From Sediminicola sp963974715 (lineage in GTDB: Bacteria > Bacteroidota > Bacteroidia > Flavobacteriales > Flavobacteriaceae): a DNA stretch of 64,000 bases. A program made the translations under genes and the position numbers. The notes below the pieces were generated by a model, which saw only the letters and a program-made list of their open reading frames with translations, did no database searches and was not told the origin of the DNA. The stretch is from assembly GCA_963974715.1 (NCBI GenBank), contig CAXBDK010000003.1:62001-126000 (forward strand), written 5' to 3'. Shown here piece by piece: positions 18,574 to 27,935 of this stretch; the first letter of the stretch is position 1; each line of letters starts with the position of its first letter.

Positions 18574-20805
18574 TTATAATTTATATCGAAATCCGGCATA
18601 ATAGGTTGCGCCCATAATGGGGGCATATACGATACTGGTATCGAAATAGTCGCCAAAGGGATCCCCCGCACCCAAAACCGCATCCTCTTGCATAAAATTA
18701 GTCAAATTTTCAACACCGACATATACTTCAAAATGTCTTGAGAATACCCTGGTTGCCTGTGCGTTCATTAAACTATAGGGGTCTGAGAACCGATCCGACA
18801 AAAGTTCTGCCGATGGTGCGGGCACCGCTGGCAACCGTTGTTCCCCAATGGTATGCAAGGTATAGTCCAAACGCCACTGGGCCCCTTTTTCATTTGGCTG
18901 GGTGATATAGCCCACATTGGCAAAAAAACGATTCTTGGCCTGTAGCGGCTTTTGCAGCCTTCCATCGGAATAATCAGTCTTGACATCATAATTTTTATAG
19001 GCGGCCCTAAGTTCCAAATTTCGTACGGGAACATAATCCATTTCCACCTGAAAACTATTGGCATAACTATCCCCTTCCAAGTTGTAAAAGGACACCATGG
19101 CAGGATTTTCCCAATCCACCACGACCTGCTGCTCAAAATCGGTCCTGTAATAATCCAATGAAAGGTTCCCCTTTTTTCCGAAAAGCTGAAAGCCTTGTAA
19201 AAATCCAACCCCGTAATTCCAAGCCACTTCAGGCGCCAGTCCATAGACCTTGCCATTTCCATCTTGTACGTTTATTTGTCTGGAGGATCCGAACAGCTGC
19301 TGGTTCTCCGCAAAGATATTCGCGGCCCTTCTTCCTTTGCCTAGGGACGCCCGTAAACTGGAATTTTCCCAAGGAACATAGCGCAAGTGCAATCTAGGGG
19401 TCAGAAATGTTCCCAATAGGTTATGGGTATCCACCCGAAGGCCTGCATTCAGGCTCAAATTTTCCAGATCGTCATAATTGTATTCAAAAAAGGCCCCCAC
19501 GGAGCTATCCGTCCTGCCATAGTCCGTTGTATTTACCCATTCGGAATAGGTATCAAGGGCAAATGTGACCCCTGTCTTGAACTGATGCTGGGTATTCCCT
19601 ATAATGGAATTGAAGATGGCGTTCGAGTACAGGCTCTGATGATCTATATTGTATTGATTGAACCCAAAATAGGAATCCTGTTTATGGATACTGTAGGAAG
19701 CTTGGAAACCGATACTCTGAAAGGGAAGGTCTGGAAAGACATAACCCAGTTTCAAGGAAGAATCAAATCTACGGGTATCTATTTCCCCTCCCCAGGAATT
19801 GGTCGTCCCGCGATCCCGGAAAGGATCAAAATCGGTTTCCCCCAATTGCTTTTCATCGTTCAGGAACCTAACATTTATAAAACTCACCCATCCGGTGTCG
19901 GGATTTTGGTACTGCCAACGGTTCATAACATTGACCTGGTCCGCTAGGGGAGCGTCCAAAAAACCATCCCCGTTATTGTCCATTTTTTGGTTCCTGGTAT
20001 TTCCATGTACATAAAGTCCCGTACCCCAATGCTCCGTAAGTTTCTTATTGAAATGCGTATTCAGCTCATACCTGCCATTTGCGTTGGCGAACCCGTTCAC
20101 AAAAAGGGGGCTGTCCGTAAACGGCTTTACCAGCTCGGTATTTATCTGTCCCGATATGCTTTCATATCCATTCAGGACACTTCCCCCACCCTTGGTAATC
20201 TGAATGCTCTCTACCCAGGTACCCGGAATAAAACTGAGCCCGTAAGCCTGGGAGGCCCCACGTACCATGGGAATATTCTCCTGGGTGATCAGCAAATAAG
20301 GACTGGTAAGTCCCAACATCTGTATTTGTTTGGTTCCCGTGATGGCATCGTTAAAATTAACATCGATAGCGGGGTTGGTCTCAAAACTTTCCGACAGATT
20401 GCAACAAGCGGCCTTTAAAAGTTCCGCACTGTTTATGTTCACAACATTGGCGGTGGATAAAAAGGTCTTTTGCACCCCGCTCCGGGAATGCTCCACGACC
20501 ACTTCATCCAACATTTGGGACGGACGCAGGGTATGGTGGAACATTTCGGGCGATGTAACGGTAATGGTATCGGTTTCAAAGCCCACATAACTTATGACCA
20601 GTTTGTCATACTCCCCCGTATAGGGAATGGAAAACATTCCGTCCCCATCCGTCATGGTACCCAGTTGCGAATTCAACCAGTACACGTTCGCACCCGATAA
20701 CGGCAAGTGGCCTTGGTCCGACGGTTCCATTACCATTCCCTCCAATTTTTCTTGGGAGGACAAGCATAAGGGCAACAGTACTAGGCCCCATATTATTTTC
20801 TTCAT
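18574..20805 (-). CDS. TonB-dependent receptor, probably for metal uptake
   Basis: 743 residues. A signal peptide is followed by a carboxypeptidase-like regulatory domain (about 18-100, LSGANVYWLNSQLGTMTDGDG). The plug (about 105-225, with LLITQENIPMVRG) and a 22-strand-type barrel follow, ending in an aromatic-rich strand YYAGFRYKL. Such receptors import substrates across the outer membrane with TonB energy. Flanking HMA and HYC_CC_PP genes suggest a metal, perhaps copper. An inverted repeat CGGAA-4-TTCCG lies at 20828-20841, 22 nt upstream of the start. Confidence 0.9.
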   Translation of the reverse strand: MKKIIWGLVLLPLCLSSQEKLEGMVMEPSDQGHLPLSGANVYWLNSQLGTMTDGDGMFSIPYTGEYDKLVISYVGFETDTITVTSPEMFHHTLRPSQMLDEVVVEHSRSGVQKTFLSTANVVNINSAELLKAACCNLSESFETNPAIDVNFNDAITGTKQIQMLGLTSPYLLITQENIPMVRGASQAYGLSFIPGTWVESIQITKGGGSVLNGYESISGQINTELVKPFTDSPLFVNGFANANGRYELNTHFNKKLTEHWGTGLYVHGNTRNQKMDNNGDGFLDAPLADQVNVMNRWQYQNPDTGWVSFINVRFLNDEKQLGETDFDPFRDRGTTNSWGGEIDTRRFDSSLKLGYVFPDLPFQSIGFQASYSIHKQDSYFGFNQYNIDHQSLYSNAIFNSIIGNTQHQFKTGVTFALDTYSEWVNTTDYGRTDSSVGAFFEYNYDDLENLSLNAGLRVDTHNLLGTFLTPRLHLRYVPWENSSLRASLGKGRRAANIFAENQQLFGSSRQINVQDGNGKVYGLAPEVAWNYGVGFLQGFQLFGKKGNLSLDYYRTDFEQQVVVDWENPAMVSFYNLEGDSYANSFQVEMDYVPVRNLELRAAYKNYDVKTDYSDGRLQKPLQAKNRFFANVGYITQPNEKGAQWRLDYTLHTIGEQRLPAVPAPSAELLSDRFSDPYSLMNAQATRVFSRHFEVYVGVENLTNFMQEDAVLGAGDPFGDYFDTSIVYAPIMGATYYAGFRYKL

Positions 20806-20827
20806 GTGAAAGTGATTTTTTGGTACA

Positions 20828-20841
20828 CGGAAATTGTTCCG
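20828..20841. promoter_or_regulatory. Possible operator upstream of the TonB receptor
   Basis: Perfect 5 bp inverted repeat CGGAA/TTCCG with a 4 nt spacer, just upstream of the receptor start and within the transcript gap to the HYC_CC_PP gene. It is short enough to be chance. Confidence 0.2.
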
Positions 20842-20907
20842 AAAAAATAAATACTGCCTTTCCCAGGCTTTGGGCCAAGAAAAGAGAAATAAAAATTACC
20901 GAAAAAA

Positions 20908-21324
20908 TCAGATCAGGAAGACCTCGCACAGGAGATGGATATCCTTAACAAGGGTAAAGGGCGGGGAAGAAACCCATGGAACAGCTACATCGTCCCTAAT
21001 GGTAATGCGCTGTATATTGGGCTGGCCCGATGGTGATAAAAAAAGTTGCTGTGCCCATAAAACATCCTGTGACGGCTTGCCCACATGATCCTGTCCCGTA
21101 ACCACGGTAAGGTCGTCGGAACAGCAGGAAGCGTCCACTAGATCGTCAGTGTCCTGCGAAATAGGGGCAATGGGTTCCATTCCGCACTTTTCAGCCTCGT
21201 GAAATAAGGAAACATCCACAAGAATATGTCCGCAATAGTGCCTCCCTACCGTCCATGAAATGGAAGAGGTAACGAGCAAAATGCCCAGAAAAAGGGAAAA
21301 TATTTTACGGAATGCTGCTTTCAC
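20908..21324 (-). CDS. HYC_CC_PP family protein
   Basis: 138 residues from a GTG at 21324. A TTG at 21339 is possible on frame alone, but the exact -7 box TATTTTTG (21329-21336) sits inside that extension. The signature elements are all present: RHYCG after a signal-like hydrophobic stretch, a SCC pair in the middle, and SPP before a C-terminal hydrophobic stretch. The family is found beside metal-related TonB receptors in Bacteroidota; no activity is known to me. The receptor start is about 100 nt downstream. Confidence 0.8.
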   Translation of the reverse strand: MKAAFRKIFSLFLGILLVTSSISWTVGRHYCGHILVDVSLFHEAEKCGMEPIAPISQDTDDLVDASCCSDDLTVVTGQDHVGKPSQDVLWAQQLFLSPSGQPNIQRITIRDDVAVPWVSSPPFTLVKDIHLLCEVFLI

Positions 21325-21328
21325 GGGG

Positions 21329-21336
21329 CAAAAATA
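21329..21336 (-). promoter_or_regulatory. -7 box (TATTTTTG) of the metal-uptake cluster
   Basis: Exact TAnnTTTG on the minus strand, 4 nt before the GTG proposed as the start of the HYC_CC_PP gene. If used, transcription would begin at or next to the start codon. Confidence 0.4.
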
Positions 21337-21442
21337 CAAAATATTCCAATAGCTAAGGAAGCCCGAGAGGATCTTTCCCTTGCCAAGGACCTATCCTTTT
21401 GTAATTTTTAAGAATAAAGTCGACCAAATAGAGCGGAAAGAA

Positions 21443-21450
21443 TATTTTTG
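21443..21450 (+). promoter_or_regulatory. -7 box (TATTTTTG) of the GAF gene
   Basis: Exact TAnnTTTG ending 9 nt before the ATG at 21460. No TTG at standard spacing. Confidence 0.45.
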
Positions 21451-21459
21451 CAATAAAAC

Positions 21460-21912
21460 ATGTTTAAGAAACTAGAGCCCCTGATAATCTCCATTATTAA
21501 AAATGTTGATACCGCCGTAGATGGCCGACTACAGCAGATCTGTGAACTTTTAAAGGAAAATGTGGCCCACTATGATTGGGTAGGGTTTTATTTTAGGAAC
21601 GGGGATAGGGAGGAATTAAAATTGGGTCCCTATGCCGGCAACCCTACAGACCATACCATCATTCCTTTTGGAAAGGGCATTTGTGGACAAGTAGCGGTAT
21701 CCAACAAAAATTTTGTGGTCCCCGATGTCCGGGCACAGGACAATTACATTGCCTGCAGCCTTACGGTAAAATCCGAAATAGTGGTTCCACTATTTGTCGA
21801 TGGCCGTAATGTGGGCCAAATAGATATCGATTCCAACACCCTGGATCCCTTTACGGAAGCCGATGAGCACTTTTTGGAATTCGTAAATAAGCAGGTGGCG
21901 ACAATTCTTTAA
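21460..21912 (+). CDS. GAF-domain protein, probable free methionine-(R)-sulfoxide reductase
   Basis: 150 residues made of one GAF domain. FGKGICGQVAV (Cys75), VVPDV, YIACSL (Cys99) and SEIVVPL followed by GQIDIDS match the fRMsr (MsrC/YebR) family, which reduces free methionine R-sulfoxide. Two of the family's usual reactive cysteines are recognisable. A generic GAF protein remains possible, but the IAC and SEIVVPL elements favour the reductase. It stands alone upstream of purH with its own -7 box. Confidence 0.78.
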   Translation: MFKKLEPLIISIIKNVDTAVDGRLQQICELLKENVAHYDWVGFYFRNGDREELKLGPYAGNPTDHTIIPFGKGICGQVAVSNKNFVVPDVRAQDNYIACSLTVKSEIVVPLFVDGRNVGQIDIDSNTLDPFTEADEHFLEFVNKQVATIL

Positions 21913-21963
21913 AACTTTAGGCCTTTTGTTGATAACCACCGCCTGTTTTAATCCTAAAAAATC

Positions 21964-21971
21964 TACTTTTG
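21964..21971 (+). promoter_or_regulatory. -7 box (TACTTTTG) of purH
   Basis: Exact TAnnTTTG, 37 nt before the purH ATG in a 96 nt gap. Confidence 0.5.
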
Positions 21972-22008
21972 TGGCCTTATTAATCCGAAAAGATAAGAAC
22001 ACAAAAAA

Positions 22009-23541
22009 ATGAGTACCACAAAGAAAGCTACCTCTGCACTAATTTCCGTATTCCATAAGGATGGCCTTGCCCCTTTGGTCCAAAAATTCGATGAACTGGG
22101 CATTACGATCTACTCCACGGGAGGTACGGAAGAATTTATTAAGGAACTCGGCATCGATGTAGTCCCCGTTGAGAAAATGACCGGTTATCCATCCATTTTG
22201 GGCGGACGCGTAAAAACTTTGCACCCAAAGGTATTCGGGGGTATCCTAGGCCGTAGGGAGAACGGGAGTGACCAAATGGAATTAGAGGAATACGATATTC
22301 CTACAGTGGATATTGTGATCGTAGATCTATATCCTTTTGAAAAAACGGTCGCCAGTGGCGCCCCTGAACAGGATATTATCGAAAAAATAGATATTGGTGG
22401 CATTTCCCTGATAAGGGCCGCTGCCAAAAATTTCAAGGACGTACTCTGTGTTTCCTCTATGGAGGATTATCCAGAAGTATTGGACATCATCACTAAAGGC
22501 AATGGAACGACCGGTCTTGAGGATAGGAAACGCTTTGCTACCAAATCCTTTAATACCTCATCGCATTACGATACCGCCATCTTTAATTATTTCAACCAAA
22601 ATGAAGGGGAGGCGGCCCTTAAGATCAGTGAAACCAAAGGTCAAGTGCTTCGCTATGGTGAGAACCCACATCAAAAGGGAGTTTTTTTTGGTGATTTTGA
22701 CGCCATGTTCCAAAAATTGCACGGCAAGGAGCTTTCCTACAACAACCTTCTTGATGTGGATGCCGCTGTCAACCTAATGGGTGAATTTAAGGGAGATAGG
22801 CCCACCTTCGCCATATTGAAGCATAACAATGCCTGTGGCCTTGCCACAAGGGATACCCTTCACCAAGCTTATCTTGATGCCTTGGCAGCAGATCCGGTTT
22901 CGGCCTTTGGAGGGGTGCTCATAAGCAATAAGGAACTGGATATGGCCACTGCCCAAGAGGTGCACCAATTGTTCTGCGAGGTGGTGATTGCCCCAGGATA
23001 TTCAGTGGATGCCCTGAAATTGTTAACGGAAAAAAAGAACCGCATCGTTTTGGTTCTAAATGACGTTGTGCTACCGGACACCATGGTCCGTTCCTGTCTG
23101 AACGGGATCTTGGTACAGGGAAGGGACAACCTTACCGATACGATTGAAGGCCTCTCCTACGCCACGCACCAGAAACCATCGGATTCGGAACTGCAGGACT
23201 TGTTGTTCGCTTCCAAAATATGTAAGCATACCAAGTCCAACACCATTGTTTTGGCGAAAAACGGCCAGCTTTTGGCGAGTGGTACCGGACAGACTTCAAG
23301 GGTGGACGCCCTTAACCAAGCTATACACAAGGCCAAATCCTTTGGTTTTGATCTAAAAGGCGCGGTAATGGCGAGCGATGCTTTCTTTCCGTTCCCAGAC
23401 TGTGTAGAGATTGCCGGACAGAGTGGCATTGGTAGTGTAATACAGCCAGGAGGTTCCATAAAGGACCAGTTGAGCGTGGATTACTGTAACGAAAATGGAA
23501 TTACTATGGTTATGACGGGCACGCGTCATTTTAAACATTAA
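22009..23541 (+). CDS. purH: Bifunctional AICAR transformylase / IMP cyclohydrolase PurH
   Basis: 510 residues. The N-terminal third is the MGS-like cyclohydrolase domain (ALISVFHKDGLAPLV, YSTGGTEEFI, GGRVKTLHPKVFGGIL). The rest is the transformylase, with RYGENPHQKG, KHNNACGLA and the C-terminal DAFFPFPDCVEIAGQSGI. It carries out the last two steps of IMP synthesis. It precedes mreB by 55 nt on the same strand, with only a near-match promoter (TACCTTTA, 23567-23574) between them, so partial co-transcription is possible. Confidence 0.97.
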   Translation: MSTTKKATSALISVFHKDGLAPLVQKFDELGITIYSTGGTEEFIKELGIDVVPVEKMTGYPSILGGRVKTLHPKVFGGILGRRENGSDQMELEEYDIPTVDIVIVDLYPFEKTVASGAPEQDIIEKIDIGGISLIRAAAKNFKDVLCVSSMEDYPEVLDIITKGNGTTGLEDRKRFATKSFNTSSHYDTAIFNYFNQNEGEAALKISETKGQVLRYGENPHQKGVFFGDFDAMFQKLHGKELSYNNLLDVDAAVNLMGEFKGDRPTFAILKHNNACGLATRDTLHQAYLDALAADPVSAFGGVLISNKELDMATAQEVHQLFCEVVIAPGYSVDALKLLTEKKNRIVLVLNDVVLPDTMVRSCLNGILVQGRDNLTDTIEGLSYATHQKPSDSELQDLLFASKICKHTKSNTIVLAKNGQLLASGTGQTSRVDALNQAIHKAKSFGFDLKGAVMASDAFFPFPDCVEIAGQSGIGSVIQPGGSIKDQLSVDYCNENGITMVMTGTRHFKH

Positions 23542-23596
23542 TTTTCTTACATTTACCGATAAAACTTACCTTTAATCCGAAACCAAACTTATAGAA

Positions 23597-24625
23597 ATGG
23601 GATTTTTTGATTTCTTGACAGAGGAGATAGCCATAGATTTAGGCACGGCGAATACCCTAATAATACACAACGACAAAGTAGTTGTGGACAGTCCTTCCAT
23701 TGTGGCCCGGGATAGGATCACAGGTAAAATTATCGCCGTTGGCAAAGAAGCCAATATGATGCAAGGCAAGACCCATGAGAACATCAAGACCATCAGGCCC
23801 TTAAAGGATGGGGTAATAGCGGATTTTGATGCTTCCGAAAAGATGATCAATATGTTCATCAAAAATATCCCTGCCCTAAAGAAAAAATGGTTCCCTCCTG
23901 CCCTTAGAATGGTGATCTGTATTCCCTCTGGAATTACCGAAGTGGAAATGCGCGCCGTAAAGGAATCAGCAGAAAGGGTGAACGGAAAGGAAGTATACCT
24001 GATCCATGAGCCCATGGCCGCTGCCATTGGTATCGGTCTGGACATAATGCAGCCGAAGGGCAATATGATCGTGGATATAGGTGGGGGTACCACCGAAATC
24101 GCAGTAATCGCATTGGGTGGAATTGTCTGTGACAAGTCGGTCAAGATTGCGGGAGATGTATTTACCAATGACATCATATACTACATGCGTACCCAGCACA
24201 ACCTATATGTAGGGGAAAGCACTGCAGAAAACATTAAGATCACCATCGGCTCCGCTACCGAAGACCTTCAGACACCACCAGAGGACATGTCGGTACAGGG
24301 ACGAGATCTTCTTACCGGAAAACCAAAACAGGTGCAGGTCTCGTATAGGGAAATAGCAAAGGCATTGGACAAATCCATCTTAAGGGTTGAGGATGCGGTA
24401 ATGGAAACATTGTCCCAAACCCCTCCCGAACTGGCGGCCGATATCTATAATACCGGTATTTACATGGCCGGGGGGGGATCCATGTTAAGGGGACTTGACA
24501 AACGGTTGTCCCAGAAGACAGACCTTCCCGTCTATATAGCGGAAGATCCGTTGCGGGCCGTTGTTAGGGGAACCGGTATCGCCTTGAAAAATTTGGAACG
24601 GTATAAAAGCATATTGATAAAATAA
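23597..24625 (+). CDS. mreB: Rod-shape-determining actin homologue MreB
   Basis: 342 residues, normal length. Actin-fold nucleotide motifs are visible: IAIDLGTANTLI at the N-terminus, IVDIGGGTTEIAVI in the middle and YMAGGGSMLRGLD near the C-terminus. It polymerises under the inner membrane and guides lateral wall synthesis. It is the first gene of mreB-mreC-mreD-pbp2-rodA. Confidence 0.98.
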   Translation: MGFFDFLTEEIAIDLGTANTLIIHNDKVVVDSPSIVARDRITGKIIAVGKEANMMQGKTHENIKTIRPLKDGVIADFDASEKMINMFIKNIPALKKKWFPPALRMVICIPSGITEVEMRAVKESAERVNGKEVYLIHEPMAAAIGIGLDIMQPKGNMIVDIGGGTTEIAVIALGGIVCDKSVKIAGDVFTNDIIYYMRTQHNLYVGESTAENIKITIGSATEDLQTPPEDMSVQGRDLLTGKPKQVQVSYREIAKALDKSILRVEDAVMETLSQTPPELAADIYNTGIYMAGGGSMLRGLDKRLSQKTDLPVYIAEDPLRAVVRGTGIALKNLERYKSILIK

Positions 24626-24746
24626 GTCATTTAATACCAAAAAGCGAATCCAACAAGTGGGATCTATTAGGCTTTGAGGCTCTCTGCTCCGGGGTTGTTG
24701 ACTCCCCTTCACGGATTTGGATAACCCTGTAAAACAACTAAAGTGA
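24626..24746 (+). other. mreB-mreC spacer with inverted repeats
   Basis: The only sizeable gap in the otherwise overlapping rod operon. It contains paired words (ATCCAA near the left end and TTGGAT near the right end, and GGGG/CCCC around the middle) that could fold. No exact TAnnTTTG is present, only TAGGCTTTG with one extra base. I see no open reading frame. Confidence 0.3.
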
Positions 24747-25571
24747 ATGCAACAGATAGTACAATTTATAATACGATATAAAAGCTTTTTACTTTATGTC
24801 ATGTTATTTATTGTTGCCCTTGCCCTTACGGTTAGGTCGCATTCCTATCACAGTTCCAGTTTCTTCAATTCCGCCAACCGTCTTACAGGCAACCTTTACA
24901 AAACCTCGGGCAACGTAACCTCTTATTTTGGCCTGGGAGAAGAAAACCAAAAGCTCATTGAGGAGAACAAGAGGCTTCGGAGCGCACTGTACAATTCCCG
25001 GATGCGGTACAATACTTCTATTGCCCAAGATAGCGGCCAGGCCAAATACCATATATCGAGTGCGCGGATCATTAAGAACAGTTATGCCAACCAACGTAAC
25101 TATTTAACGTTGGACAAGGGCAAAAAAGATGGCATTGAACAGGACATGGGAGTTATAACCCCTGATGGAATACTCGGGATAGTTGAAAAGACCTCCAATA
25201 AATTTGCGATCGTACAGAGTATTCTTAACACCAAATCAAATATCAACGCCAAAATTAAAGGTACCGATCGCTTTGGGTCACTGGTGTGGGATACCAAGAA
25301 GTTCAATGTGGTCCAATTGGTGGACATTCCCCGCTTGGTGCCCATTAAGGTTGGCGATACCATAGTGACTGGAGCGAGTTCAAGTATCTTTCCCGAAAAC
25401 ATCCCCATAGGTACCATTAAGAACTTTGACCTTACCGTCTCCAAAAGTTATTATCATATTGATGTCGCCCTGTTCAATGACATGACCAATGTAAAAAACG
25501 TGTATATCATTAAAAATCTGGACAGACCGGAAATATTGGAATTGGAATCAGAAATAGAAAATGGCCAGTAA
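24747..25571 (+). CDS. mreC: Rod-shape-determining protein MreC
   Basis: 274 residues. One N-terminal membrane helix (about 12-28), a coiled-coil stretch (about 55-80, NQKLIEENKRLRSAL) and a periplasmic beta-rich part with DKGKKDGIEQDMGVITPDGILG fit MreC. It links MreB filaments to the PBP2-RodA synthase in the periplasm. Its last 11 nt overlap mreD. Confidence 0.93.
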   Translation: MQQIVQFIIRYKSFLLYVMLFIVALALTVRSHSYHSSSFFNSANRLTGNLYKTSGNVTSYFGLGEENQKLIEENKRLRSALYNSRMRYNTSIAQDSGQAKYHISSARIIKNSYANQRNYLTLDKGKKDGIEQDMGVITPDGILGIVEKTSNKFAIVQSILNTKSNINAKIKGTDRFGSLVWDTKKFNVVQLVDIPRLVPIKVGDTIVTGASSSIFPENIPIGTIKNFDLTVSKSYYHIDVALFNDMTNVKNVYIIKNLDRPEILELESEIENGQ

Positions 25572-26070
25572 GTACTATTTTATAAATATCGTTCGGTTTA
25601 TTCTGCTGATACTCTTTCAGGTACTGGTGTTCAACCATTTCAATTTTTTCGGTTCGATCAATCCCATGGTGTACATACTTTTCCTTTATTGGTATCCGAT
25701 CAAACAGAACCGTGCCGTGTTGCTCTTGACCAGCTTTTTTATGGGGCTTGCCATCGATATTTTTTCGGACACCTTGGCGCTTCATGCGGCATCCATGGTC
25801 ACCATTGCCTATTTACGACCCATGATAATGCGGTTTTGTTTTGGGGTAAACTATGAATTTCAAAGTTTTAAGCTAAGCAACAGCACCAAAGCACAACAAA
25901 TTACGTTTTTAGCGTTATTGATTATAATACATCATGTGGTTTACTTTTCCATGGAAATTTTCAGTTTTGCCAATATACTGGTAATTTTGAAAAAAATAGT
26001 TGCCACAGGTGCCGTAACATTGGTATTGTGCCTTTTGTTCAGTTCGCTTTTTAGTATCAGAAAAGAATGA
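25561..26070 (+). CDS. mreD: Rod-shape-determining protein MreD
   Basis: 169 residues, almost entirely hydrophobic, with about five membrane helices and little identifiable motif, as is usual for MreD. Position between mreC (11 nt overlap) and pbp2 (4 nt overlap) fixes the assignment. It is the integral membrane member of the elongasome. Confidence 0.9.
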   Translation: MASKYYFINIVRFILLILFQVLVFNHFNFFGSINPMVYILFLYWYPIKQNRAVLLLTSFFMGLAIDIFSDTLALHAASMVTIAYLRPMIMRFCFGVNYEFQSFKLSNSTKAQQITFLALLIIIHHVVYFSMEIFSFANILVILKKIVATGAVTLVLCLLFSSLFSIRKE

Positions 26071-27935
26071 AGAAATTTCTTCTATCGTCCATAATCATCA
26101 TCATAGGCATCACCTTTATTGGAAGATTGTCCTACCTACAAGTGTTCAACAGTCCCAGCAATACCGTTCTGGAGGATACTGCCATAAAGGCCATTTACGA
26201 TTATCCGGAAAGGGGGTACATTTACGACAGGAACGGAAATCTTATGGTGGCCAACCAACCCGCATACGATGTAATGGCCATCCCCCAAGAGGTAAGGCCC
26301 TTGGATACGCTTGAATTTTGCAAGCTGTTGGGAATAGACAAGGAAAGGTTTATCCGAAATTTAAGCAAGGCCCGCACCTATTCTCCCAGATTGCCTTCCG
26401 TAATAGTCCCGCAACTGTCAAAGGAAGATTATGCCGGGTTACAGGAAAAAATGCGCAAATACGAAGGCTTCTATATTCAAAAGCGATCCCTAAGGGATTA
26501 TGAGACCGTTAGCGGGGCCAATGTGCTGGGATATATTACCGAGGTAAACGAAAGGGATCTTGCCAATAATCCAAATTATATACAAGGCGAACTGATCGGA
26601 AAAACGGGAGTGGAAAAACAGTACGAGGAACTTTTAAGGGGCAGAAAAGGGGTGCAGTTTATACAAAAAGATCGCTTTAATAGGGATATCGGACCTTTTA
26701 AAAATGGGATGTTCGATACGCTACCTGAACAAGGAAAGGAAATACACCTTACCTTGGACAAGACCTTACAGGAATATGGGGAGCTTTTGATGCACGGCAA
26801 ACATGGGGGCATCGTGGCCCTGGAACCGAGTTCTGGGGAAATATTGGCCCTTATCTCCGGACCCACCTATGACCCCTCCCTCTTGGTGGGCAGGGACCGA
26901 TCCAAAAACTATACCGAACTCTATAACGATTCCATTGCAAAGCCTACCTACGACAGGAGCTTGTTGGCGGAGACCTCGCCAGGTTCGCCGTTTAAGATTT
27001 TGAACGCACTGGTCGCATTACAGGAAGGGGCCATTGACCCCCACACCCGCTTTACCTGCTATAACGGTTTCTACGTGGGCAGGACCAAAAGAGGTTGCCA
27101 TTGCGGAGGCGGGTCCAGGGATATGAACGCTGGCATCTACAATTCTTGCAATGCTTATTTTGCGGGCACATTCCGAAAAATATACGACCATTTCGATACC
27201 ACGGACCATGCTATGGATGTTTGGGAAAAACATATGAAAAGTTTTGGGTTGGGAGACTTTTTGGGATATGACCTTCCCACTGGAAAACGCGGGCGGATTC
27301 CCAGTAAGGAATATTATGACAAATGGTACGGGGACGGCCGATGGAGTTCCTCCTACATCATTTCCAATTCCATAGGTCAGGGCGAAGTATCGGTAACACC
27401 CATTCAACTCGCCAACATGACCGCCGCCATTGCCAATAGGGGCTTTTATTTTACGCCCCACATCCTAAAAAAAATAGAGAACAAGGACATTGATATTCCA
27501 GAATACACCAAAGCCAAATATACCACCATTGATCAGGAGAATTTTGAGCCGGTCATAAACGGAATGGCAGATGTTTACAAAAAGGGAACCGCTGCAAGGC
27601 TACAGGTACCCGGTATAGAGATTGCGGGAAAAACAGGTACCGTGGAAAATTTCACCCGGATAGACGGGGTAAAGACCCAGCTGACGGACCATTCCATATT
27701 TATAGCTTTTGCCCCTGTTGAAAATCCAAAAATTGCTTTGGCGGTATATATAGAACATGGTTATTTTGGAGGAAGGTATGCCGGCCATATCGCCTCGCTC
27801 CTTATCGAAAAATACCTGAAAGGGGAGATTACTAGGACCGACCTGGAGAAAAGAATGTTGGATAAGACCTTGGAAGCCGAATACGCAAAACAATACAGTG
27901 GACAACCCTTTAGAATAAACGAACGTGTCTGGTAA
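26067..27935 (+). CDS. mrdA: Penicillin-binding protein 2 (elongation transpeptidase)
   Basis: 622 residues. An N-terminal membrane anchor is followed by the dimerisation domain and a transpeptidase domain. The latter holds the active-site SPFK (Ser307, Lys310), SCN (360-362) and KTG in IAGKTGTVENF. It cross-links lateral wall peptidoglycan with RodA. Between SxxK and SxN there is a short cysteine cluster (C331, C344, C346) with a neighbouring His345. The start overlaps mreD by 4 nt. Confidence 0.95.
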   Translation: MKKFLLSSIIIIIGITFIGRLSYLQVFNSPSNTVLEDTAIKAIYDYPERGYIYDRNGNLMVANQPAYDVMAIPQEVRPLDTLEFCKLLGIDKERFIRNLSKARTYSPRLPSVIVPQLSKEDYAGLQEKMRKYEGFYIQKRSLRDYETVSGANVLGYITEVNERDLANNPNYIQGELIGKTGVEKQYEELLRGRKGVQFIQKDRFNRDIGPFKNGMFDTLPEQGKEIHLTLDKTLQEYGELLMHGKHGGIVALEPSSGEILALISGPTYDPSLLVGRDRSKNYTELYNDSIAKPTYDRSLLAETSPGSPFKILNALVALQEGAIDPHTRFTCYNGFYVGRTKRGCHCGGGSRDMNAGIYNSCNAYFAGTFRKIYDHFDTTDHAMDVWEKHMKSFGLGDFLGYDLPTGKRGRIPSKEYYDKWYGDGRWSSSYIISNSIGQGEVSVTPIQLANMTAAIANRGFYFTPHILKKIENKDIDIPEYTKAKYTTIDQENFEPVINGMADVYKKGTAARLQVPGIEIAGKTGTVENFTRIDGVKTQLTDHSIFIAFAPVENPKIALAVYIEHGYFGGRYAGHIASLLIEKYLKGEITRTDLEKRMLDKTLEAEYAKQYSGQPFRINERVW

